45,773 bases of DNA from assembly GCF_000633415.1 (NCBI RefSeq), contig NZ_AYMV01000050.1:1-45773 (forward strand). The letters are read 5' to 3'. This DNA is from Leucobacter sp. PH1c. GTDB taxonomy: Bacteria > Actinomycetota > Actinomycetes > Actinomycetales > Microbacteriaceae. The position numbers were made by a program, and so were the translations under genes. Below are positions 40,385-45,773 of the stretch, piece by piece (position 1 is the stretch's first letter; every line of letters starts with the position of its first letter). The notes under the pieces are model-generated. The model saw nothing but the letters and a program-made list of their open reading frames with translations, made no database searches and was not told where the DNA came from.

Positions 40385-41389
40385 ATGAAATCGGATCGCC
40401 TGGTCGCCATCCTCCTGCTGCTGCAGCGGCGTGAACAGGTCACTGCCGCAGAGATCGCACAAGAACTCGAGGTGTCCGAACGCACCGCACGGAGGGACCT
40501 CGATGCGCTCGGCATGGCCGGAATTCCCATCTATTCGGTCCGAGGGAGATCCGGCGGCTGGCGGCTCCTCGGCGGCGGTCGCATTGATCTGTCGGGACTG
40601 ACCGAGAGCGAAGCGCGCGCACTCTTCGTCGCTACGGCGCCAGTTGCAACAGCCGACACCGCGACACCAGAACTCCGAGCCTCCCTGCGGAAGCTCGTTC
40701 GAGCCCTCCCCGAGACCTTTCGGACCGGGGCCGAAGCTGCTGCGTCTTCCCTCTTCGTCGATTCACGCCCCTGGGGTATGGCTGACGCTCCGAGCAGTCC
40801 ACCCCCGTTTCTCGAAGCCCTGCAGGATGCGGTCATCCGCGGGGTGCAGGCGCGGCTCGGCTACGTCGACAGCGCGGGCGCCGAGTCAGATCGGATCGTG
40901 CACCCGCTGGGCTTGGTATCGAAGAGACCGCACTGGTACCTCGTGGCGCACACCGCACACGGCCAGCGGACGTTTCGCCTCGACCGCGTCACCGCTGTCG
41001 TCCCCAGCGATGAACCCGCACTTCGCTTCGCGGACTTCGACCTCACAACCACCTGGCGCGCCCTCGCCGACGATGTCGAGCGCCTCCGAGAGGGCGTCGA
41101 GGTGCACGCGATCTGTGCGCCTGAGGGGCTCGGATTTCTCCGAACAGCAGTGGGCGACAATCTCCACATCGGTCAGGCAGCGAGCGATGGTCGCATCCCG
41201 GTCGTGATCCATGCACCGAGCGAGTACGGGATTGCGGGTCACCTCGCCGGCCTCGTCGAGTGGCTGGACATCATCAGCCCACCAGGAGTGCGAGACCATC
41301 TGGGAAGAATCGGTGCGGCGCTGACGCGCCGCTATTCCCTCCCCCGAGATGCGCCCGTGGAGTGGACGCCAGCAACCGCGGACGAATGA
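40385..41389 (+). CDS. YafY/WYL-domain transcriptional regulator
   Basis: A 334-residue regulator. Residues 1-60 form a DeoR/HTH_11 helix-turn-helix (MKSDRLVAILLLLQRREQVTAAEIAQELEVSERTARRDLDAL). Residues about 130-330 form a WYL domain (LGYVDSAGAESDRIVHPLGLVSKRPHWYLVAHT), which senses ligands in the WYL family. The start at 40385 is favoured because GGAAG lies 10 bases upstream; the frame opens earlier but would run through the operator. It likely represses or activates the divergent hydrolase operon. Confidence 0.88.
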   Translation: MKSDRLVAILLLLQRREQVTAAEIAQELEVSERTARRDLDALGMAGIPIYSVRGRSGGWRLLGGGRIDLSGLTESEARALFVATAPVATADTATPELRASLRKLVRALPETFRTGAEAAASSLFVDSRPWGMADAPSSPPPFLEALQDAVIRGVQARLGYVDSAGAESDRIVHPLGLVSKRPHWYLVAHTAHGQRTFRLDRVTAVVPSDEPALRFADFDLTTTWRALADDVERLREGVEVHAICAPEGLGFLRTAVGDNLHIGQAASDGRIPVVIHAPSEYGIAGHLAGLVEWLDIISPPGVRDHLGRIGAALTRRYSLPRDAPVEWTPATADE

Positions 41390-41447
41390 TCGGGAAGAGC
41401 GGACGCACGGTCGGGCATCCGACGCCGCGCACCGCCACGCTGGAATC

Positions 41448-42671
41448 ATGACCACGACTGCCCCCATCACGCTCCCCCGAACATCACCACCCGGCCGCAT
41501 GCGCTACGGCGGCCTCATCGCACTCATGGCGATGAGCTTCTTGCTCGTCACAGCCGAGTTCCTCCCGAACGGCGTGCTCACCGAGATGGCCGAGAGCCTC
41601 GGGGTGACCCCCGGTCAGGCCGGGCAAACCGTCAGCATCACCGCGCTCGCCGGACTCATCGCGGCCCCGACCATTGGTCTGGTCTTTCCCCGGCTCGATC
41701 GGCGCGTACTCCTCGCCGGGATGGCCGCGCTCGGCGCGGTGTCGAACCTCGTGGTCGCGCTCGCCCCGTCGTTCCCGCTCATTCTCGCCTCGCGGTTCCT
41801 CCTCGGCGTCGCGATCAGCACGTTCTGGGCGATGTCGATCAGCGTCGCGGCGCGGCTCGCCGGGCCCGAACGGCTCGGGCGGGCGATCATGTTCACGTCC
41901 GCGGGGATGTCACTCGCCACGGTCGCGGGCGTTCCGCTCGGCGTCGTGGTGTCCGAGCTCGCCGACTGGCACCTCGCGTTCGCCGGCCTGAGCGCCGCCA
42001 TGGCCGTGCTCGCCGTCGTCGTGCGCGTCGTGCTGCCGCCTGTCCCCGCCGCGCGCACCAGCAGTCTCGCCGCGCTCGGCCGCACCCTCGTGCGCCCCGG
42101 CATCGCCCTCGGGCTCACGGGCCACACGCTCGTCGTGCTGGGACACTTCCTCGCCTACACGTACATCCGGCTCGCGCTCGAGCGCGTCACCGTCGGCCCC
42201 GATGCGGTTCCCGTGGACGCGGGCACCATCGTGCTACTCCTCGCCCTGTTCGGCGCGGGCGGGCTCATCGGCAACGTCCTCGTCGGGCTGATCGTCGATC
42301 GCTCGTTCGCGACGCTGTCGGTGCTCGTCCCGCTCGCCATCGCGGTCGCGGTGCTCACCACACTCACCCTGCCCGGCGCGCTCTGGCTCGTCGCCGCGGC
42401 GGTATTCGTCTGGGGCTTCTGCTTCGCGTCGTGGCTCATCGTCGTGAACACGTGGGTGGGGCACCGCCTCCCCGACCGCCTGGAGGCCGGCGGCACGCTC
42501 GTCGTCATGGGCTTCCAGGCCGCCATCACGCTGGCCGCGGGGCTCGGCGGTCTCGTGATCGACGCGCTCGGCGTCGCCGTCGGCTACGGCGTGGGCGCGG
42601 CGCTCCTCGTCGCGGGGGCCGTCCTGTTCGGGCTGTCCCACCGCCAGCGCGAGGGCACGACCCCCGTGTGA
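41448..42671 (+). CDS. MFS efflux transporter (AraJ/DHA1-like)
   Basis: A 407-residue, twelve-span major facilitator. The first segment after a short N-terminus (MRYGGLIALMAMSFLLVTAEFLPNGVL) and the loop GLVFPRLDRRVLL fit the AraJ/DHA1 drug-efflux group. ASRFLLGVAISTFWAMSISVAARL is the usual fourth/fifth span region with a conserved Arg. The ATG at 41448 starts the family N-terminus; its ribosome site is weak. The last 88 bases overlap the 3' end of the convergent AraC gene. Likely exports sugars or drugs; substrate unknown. Confidence 0.88.
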   Translation: MTTTAPITLPRTSPPGRMRYGGLIALMAMSFLLVTAEFLPNGVLTEMAESLGVTPGQAGQTVSITALAGLIAAPTIGLVFPRLDRRVLLAGMAALGAVSNLVVALAPSFPLILASRFLLGVAISTFWAMSISVAARLAGPERLGRAIMFTSAGMSLATVAGVPLGVVVSELADWHLAFAGLSAAMAVLAVVVRVVLPPVPAARTSSLAALGRTLVRPGIALGLTGHTLVVLGHFLAYTYIRLALERVTVGPDAVPVDAGTIVLLLALFGAGGLIGNVLVGLIVDRSFATLSVLVPLAIAVAVLTTLTLPGALWLVAAAVFVWGFCFASWLIVVNTWVGHRLPDRLEAGGTLVVMGFQAAITLAAGLGGLVIDALGVAVGYGVGAALLVAGAVLFGLSHRQREGTTPV

Positions 42672-43531
42672 CGCCGGAAGGCCCGGCTGAAGCCGTCATC
42701 GGAGGCATAGCCGAGTTCACGTGACACCTGCGAGACCGGTGTGCCCGTCGCCAGGCGCCGCTTCGCATCCTCCATGCGAATCCGCGCGAGGTACTGGCCC
42801 GGCGTCGCCCCGAGGGTGTCACGGAACCGGCGCGCAAATACCGAGCGCGACATGGCGCCGAGCGCGGCGAGCGTCTCGAGCGACCAGTCCCGCCCGGGCT
42901 CGTGGTGGATGGCGCTCAGCACGCGGTCGAGCTGCGGATCGGCCGCCCGCGCGCTCCACCCGCGGGGCGCACAGCCCGCGCCATACCAGGAGCGCAGCAC
43001 CGCGAGCAGCACCGTCCGAGCCATGAGCCGGCAGACTACGCTACTGCCCGCGGGCGGCGGCGCTCCCCCGTCGGCGGAGGCGGAGGCCTCGGCGATCCCC
43101 ATGTGGCTCGCGAGCGCAGCGCCCGCCGGGTCGAGGGCCGGGAAGCCGAGCAGCGTGAGCGGCTCCGGCAGCAGCTCGTGGAGGCGCTGCGCCGTCTCGC
43201 TGAGGTCGAGCGTCACGATGAGGATGGCGCTGTCGCACGCCGCTTCGAGGGTGTGCGCGCCGCGGCCGAGCGTCAGCACGGCGGCGCCGGCCCCAAATCC
43301 GCCTGCGGGCCGGGCCGGTACAGCGGTCACGTGCGCACCGTCCCGCGCCACGGTGCACGCGGGCATCGTGGCTCCCCGAAGCTCTCCCGTCAGCACGTAG
43401 ATGAGGGTCGTCACACCGGCTGCGGCATGCACGCGCTGGCTGGCCGCGAGGTCTCGCCGTTCCGTGCGTCGCACGGTGAGGTCGACGTCCTCGAGGAGGC
43501 GGTCAAACACTGCAGATTCGGGCTCGGTCAC
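42584..43531 (-). CDS. AraC family regulator with cupin domain
   Basis: A 315-residue regulator. Residues about 10-130 form an AraC-type cupin (VTTLIYVLTGELRGATMPACTVARDGAHVTAVPARPAGGF), and 205-297 hold two helix-turn-helix units (WSLETLAALGAMSRSVFARRFRDTLGATPGQYL ... VSQVSRELGYASDDGFSRAFRRHTG). The GTG start follows GATGAAGG. Its 3' end overlaps the MFS gene by 88 bases on the opposite strand, so the two transcripts can interfere; a regulatory link is likely but unproven. Confidence 0.88.
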   Translation of the reverse strand: MTEPESAVFDRLLEDVDLTVRRTERRDLAASQRVHAAAGVTTLIYVLTGELRGATMPACTVARDGAHVTAVPARPAGGFGAGAAVLTLGRGAHTLEAACDSAILIVTLDLSETAQRLHELLPEPLTLLGFPALDPAGAALASHMGIAEASASADGGAPPPAGSSVVCRLMARTVLLAVLRSWYGAGCAPRGWSARAADPQLDRVLSAIHHEPGRDWSLETLAALGAMSRSVFARRFRDTLGATPGQYLARIRMEDAKRRLATGTPVSQVSRELGYASDDGFSRAFRRHTGVVPSRWRWDSPNRTAPATRSAAPTP

Positions 43532-43559
43532 CCTTCATCCAACGGAGAACGCGCGCCCG

Positions 43560-44045
43560 CTATTCCGCACCCGGAACCGCGCGTGTGCGCGGCACGGTCG
43601 TAGCGAACTCGATCATCTCGTCGCTGACCCCGCGGTTCTCCCAGCCGAGCGCCGTGAAGAACGCGTGCGCCTCGGGGTTGCCCAGGTCCACGTATGAGAC
43701 CCACGTCTCGCCTCCCGGGTGCCCGGCCCAGGTGAGCGCCGCGGCGAGCGCGCGGCGGCCCAGGCCCTGCCCGCGACGCGCGGGGTCGACTGCGAGGTCC
43801 GACACCGTGTGCGGGTGATCCGCGGCCTCCCAGACGCAGCCGATCAGCGCGATCGGCTGCTCCGGCTCGGCCGCGTCGCTGACGACGAGTTCCGCACCGC
43901 CCGCGTCGCTGAGCACGTGGGCGAGCCACTCCTCGTCGAGCGGGCCGAGCTCAGCGTCGAGCTTCGGGTCGGCGAACCAGTCCTGGATCCATGCCCAGTC
44001 CGCGCGCACCATGCGGCGCACGAGCGGGGCGTTCGGCGCGCTCAC
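43560..44045 (-). CDS. GNAT family N-acetyltransferase
   Basis: A 161-residue acetyltransferase. The acetyl-CoA loop is RRGQGLG (90-96), preceded by the beta-strand VSDLAVDPA and followed by ALAAALTWA; EAHAFFTALGWENRG is motif B. The substrate cannot be inferred. The GTG start overlaps the CstR stop in GTGA, so it is translated from the cstR mRNA and shares its control by sulfide/persulfide signals. That is an unusual partner for an acetyltransferase. Confidence 0.85.
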   Translation of the reverse strand: MSAPNAPLVRRMVRADWAWIQDWFADPKLDAELGPLDEEWLAHVLSDAGGAELVVSDAAEPEQPIALIGCVWEAADHPHTVSDLAVDPARRGQGLGRRALAAALTWAGHPGGETWVSYVDLGNPEAHAFFTALGWENRGVSDEMIEFATTVPRTRAVPGAE

Positions 44046-44323
44046 GCGAGCGAGAGGAAGAGCTTCTCGAGCTCCTCGGGCTGCGTGGCTCCCGGCGCGT
44101 CCGGATCCTCGAGGCAGTCGCGGAGCGCGCTCGAGATCACGAGGAAGCCGGCGCGGTCGAGCGCCTTCGAGACGGCGGAGAGCTGCTGCACCACATCCCG
44201 GCAGTGCGCGTCCTGCTCGACGGCGTCGATGACGGCGGCGAGCTGGCCGTGCGCACGGCGCAGGCGGTTCACCACCTTCCGCTTGGCCTCGGCGTCGTGG
44301 GTGACGGGGGTCTGCTCGGTCAT
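44042..44323 (-). CDS. cstR: CstR-type persulfide-sensing repressor (CsoR family)
   Basis: The 93-residue all-helical repressor has the two sensor cysteines C41 (AHCRD) and C70 (RDCLED) with the 29-residue spacing of the family. The copper-binding His of CsoR (four residues before the second Cys) is Ala here, so it is a thiol-persulfide sensor of the CstR type. Divergent from persulfide-detoxification genes. The ATG at 44323 has GAGGAG upstream. It should bind the two 16-bp palindromes upstream and release them when C41 and C70 form di- or polysulfide bridges. Confidence 0.85.
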   Translation of the reverse strand: MTEQTPVTHDAEAKRKVVNRLRRAHGQLAAVIDAVEQDAHCRDVVQQLSAVSKALDRAGFLVISSALRDCLEDPDAPGATQPEELEKLFLSLA

Positions 44324-44348
44324 TCCCGGGCTCCTCTCAGCGATCGAG

Positions 44349-44379
44349 TTGACATTCACTATACCCCCGGGGGTATCAT
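44349..44379 (+). promoter_or_regulatory. Promoter of the sulfide-detoxification genes
   Basis: TTGACA (44349-44354) and TATCAT (44374-44379) are 19 bases apart. On the minus strand TATAGT (44358-44363) is the likely -10 box of cstR. Operator 1 overlaps both -10 boxes. Confidence 0.65.
44361..44376. promoter_or_regulatory. CstR operator 1
   Basis: ATACCCCCGGGGGTAT is a perfect 16-bp palindrome of the GC-centred type bound by CsoR/CstR repressors. It sits on the divergent promoters. Confidence 0.8.
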
Positions 44380-44394
44380 CGCACCATCCCGGGA

Positions 44395-44410
44395 ATACCC
44401 CCGGGGGTAT
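44395..44410. promoter_or_regulatory. CstR operator 2
   Basis: A second identical copy of ATACCCCCGGGGGTAT, 34 bases (about three helical turns) from the first. It lies in the 5' leader of the Cys-rich protein gene. Confidence 0.8.
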
Positions 44411-44430
44411 CCTTCACGATTGGAACTCCC

Positions 44431-44619
44431 ATGTGCCGCCCCACCACCTGCTCCACCTGCCAGCGCACAACCTGGGCCGGCTGCGGCCAGCACGTCGACA
44501 TGGTGCGCGCGAGCGTCCCCCGCTCCGAATGGTGCAACGGCTCGCACACCCCCGAGGAGATCGCACAGGCCAAGGCCGCGCGCCCCGCGGGCTTCCTCGG
44601 CCGCCTGCTCGGGCGCTGA
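44431..44619 (+). CDS. 62-residue Cys-rich protein of the CstR regulon
   Basis: A small protein with C2, C7, C10, C18 and C35 plus H21 and H39. The spacing (C-x4-C-x2-C-x7-C-x2-H ... C-x3-H) suggests a zinc or iron-sulfur site, or a persulfide acceptor. MCRPTTCSTCQRTTWAGCGQ matches short conserved hypothetical proteins I associate with actinobacteria. It is the first gene after the CstR operators and precedes the persulfide dioxygenase by about 110 bases. A carrier or relay for sulfane sulfur is possible but inferred. It lacks a signal peptide and a strong ribosome site. Confidence 0.7.
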   Translation: MCRPTTCSTCQRTTWAGCGQHVDMVRASVPRSEWCNGSHTPEEIAQAKAARPAGFLGRLLGR

Positions 44620-44650
44620 TCCCGGCCGCTCACCGCGGACGCGAGCCCGC

Positions 44651-44722
44651 AGCCCCGCTCCTCTGTAGCCCCGCTCCTCTGTAGCCCCGCTCCCCCGTAG
44701 CCCCGTAGCCCCGTAGCCCCGA
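44651..44722. repeat. Tandem AGCCCC repeats before the persulfide dioxygenase gene
   Basis: Three 16-bp units starting AGCCCCGCTC (44651-44666, 44667-44682, 44683-44698) are followed by three 8-bp units AGCCCCGT/AGCCCCGA (44699-44722). The array ends 9 bases before the ATG, so copy-number change could alter the leader. On the minus strand it reads as G-rich units like the repeat at the window start. Confidence 0.88.
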
Positions 44723-44731
44723 AAGGACCCC

Positions 44732-45773
44732 ATGCTCCTCGAACGATTCTTCGACCCCGATCTCGCGCAGGCGAGCTACCTCGTCGGCTGCCAGGCCACG
44801 GGCGAGGCGCTGCTCGTCGATCCGCGCCGCGACACCGCCGAGGCGCTCGCGACCGCGGCCGCCCACGGCCTGCGCATCGTCGCGGTCGCCGAGACCCACA
44901 TCCACGCCGACTACCTCTCGGGCACCCGCGAGATCGCCGCGCGCACCGGGGCGCGCATGTACGTCTCGGACGAGGGCGGCCCGGAGTGGCGCTACGGCCC
45001 CGAGTTCGACGACGCGGTTCGGCTCCGGGACGGCGACGAGATCCGCATCGGCAATCTCACCGTGCGGGCGCTCCACACGCCGGGCCACACGCCGGAACAC
45101 CTCGCGTACCTCCTCACCGACGGCGCGCAGGCGACCGAGCCGGGCTACCTGCTGAGCGGAGACTTCGTGTTCGTCGGCGATGTGGGCCGCCCCGACCTCC
45201 TCGACGAGGTGCAGGCGACCACCGACTCGCGTTTCGCCGGCGCGCGCGAGCTGTTCGCGAGCCTGCGGGATCGATTCCTCACGCTGCCCGACTACGTGCA
45301 GGTGCTCCCGGGCCACGGCGCGGGCTCGGCCTGCGGAAAGGCGCTCGGCGCGGTGGCGAGCACCTCGGTCGGCTACGAGCGCCGCTTCGCCTGGTGGGCG
45401 CCGTTCCTCGCCGCGAACGACGAGGAGGGCTTCGTGTCCGAGCTCCTCAGCGGCCAGCCCGATGCGCACGCGTACTTCGCCCGGATGAAGCGAGAGAACC
45501 GGCTCGGGCCCGCCTTCCTCGCCGACCGGCCGCTGCTCGAGCGAAGCGCGGAGGAGCTACGCGCCGAGCTCGACGCCGACCGCGTGATCCTCATCGATAC
45601 GCGTCCCGCGGATCAGGTGCGGCTCGGCACCGTGCCGCGCAGCCTGAACATCCCGGGACCGGCGCAGGCCGCGAGCTTCGGGGCGTGGGCGATCGACCCG
45701 GAGCGGGAGACCCGGCCGCTCGTGGTGCTCGCCGCGGACGTCGCGGCGGCCGCCGAGCTGCGCGACCACCTCG
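44732..45773 (+). CDS. MBL-fold persulfide dioxygenase with rhodanese domain (partial)
   Basis: 347 codons are visible; the gene runs off the window. The MBL-fold part is ETHE1-like: H56, H58 and D60 in ETHIHAD, H119 in HTPGHTPEH, D144 in SGDFVF, GRPDL and LPGHGAGSACGK near 191-202. A rhodanese-like domain starts near 265 (LLERSAEELRAELDADRVILIDTRPADQVRLG). The layout fits CstB-type enzymes that oxidise glutathione or other persulfides and carry rhodanese activity; the catalytic rhodanese Cys would lie beyond the edge. AAAGGACCCC precedes the ATG. Part of the CstR-controlled set. Confidence 0.88.
   Translation, partial: MLLERFFDPDLAQASYLVGCQATGEALLVDPRRDTAEALATAAAHGLRIVAVAETHIHADYLSGTREIAARTGARMYVSDEGGPEWRYGPEFDDAVRLRDGDEIRIGNLTVRALHTPGHTPEHLAYLLTDGAQATEPGYLLSGDFVFVGDVGRPDLLDEVQATTDSRFAGARELFASLRDRFLTLPDYVQVLPGHGAGSACGKALGAVASTSVGYERRFAWWAPFLAANDEEGFVSELLSGQPDAHAYFARMKRENRLGPAFLADRPLLERSAEELRAELDADRVILIDTRPADQVRLGTVPRSLNIPGPAQAASFGAWAIDPERETRPLVVLAADVAAAAELRDHL

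Noticed and set aside
44042-44323. CsoR copper repressor
   Set aside because: The copper-ligand His is Ala and the neighbours are persulfide enzymes, so CstR-type is the better call.
1-45773. tRNA, rRNA, CRISPR arrays, insertion sequences, prophage genes
   Set aside because: None seen: no cloverleaf-like segments, no regularly spaced repeats of CRISPR size, no transposase, integrase or phage structural proteins.

Overview
The window is very GC-rich, densely packed bacterial chromosome with short intergenic gaps, many GTG starts and 4-11 base stop/start overlaps. Several genes have a TANNNT-type -10 box 6-8 bases before the start codon (leaderless mRNA). With AztABCD, a CstR-type regulator, PrsW, a lactococcin-972-type peptide and MalT/LAL-type LuxR giants, this points to an actinobacterium, most likely Microbacteriaceae and possibly Leucobacter-like. 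The genus is an inference from protein character and was not searched. I see no rRNA, tRNA, CRISPR array, insertion sequence or phage gene.

Layout. 1-2330: an AhpD/CMD-family protein, a ketopantoate-reductase-like Rossmann protein and an SDR oxidoreductase. 2582-6526: a bacteriocin locus with a lactococcin-972-like secreted peptide, a strong hairpin, then four coupled genes (lipoprotein, membrane-fusion-like adaptor, ABC ATPase, MacB/FtsX-like permease). 6536-8339: a divergent MarR regulator and membrane exporter with two palindromic operators. 8336-12252: DapA-family lyase, MepB-family protein, a PrsW-family intramembrane protease with a membrane partner, and a small membrane protein. 12275-14929: a large LuxR ATPase. 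14997-19734: lipoprotein, SulP transporter, SHOCT protein, GAP-family membrane protein, HerA-like ATPase. 19933-26486: DUF1254 protein, a secreted seven-repeat RCC1 protein, and a second LuxR ATPase with a changed Walker A.

26566-28547 is a compact surface-protein module on the minus strand: a SipW-type substrate resembling TasA/CalY, its ER-type signal peptidase (Ser/His instead of Ser/Lys), and an LPLTG sortase substrate. 28852-30270 is a divergent multi-pass membrane protein.

30298-38679 is a zinc island built around a 55-bp divergent promoter with one Zur-like box. Leftwards run aztA, a YcgR-like permease, a YcgQ-like (DUF1980) partner and a secreted propeller-like protein. Rightwards run aztB, an extra His-motif propeller lipoprotein, aztC and aztD, closed by a 19-bp hairpin. 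All are translationally coupled or nearly so.

38775-41389 is a visibly less GC-rich patch (YdeI-like protein, epoxide-hydrolase-like enzyme, divergent WYL regulator with a 25-bp operator) and may be acquired. 41448-43531 holds an MFS exporter and a convergent AraC regulator. 43560-45773 is a sulfide/persulfide module: CstR-type repressor with a GNAT enzyme on the minus strand, and on the plus strand a 62-residue Cys-rich protein and an ETHE1-type persulfide dioxygenase-rhodanese cut by the window end. Two identical 16-bp palindromes control it.
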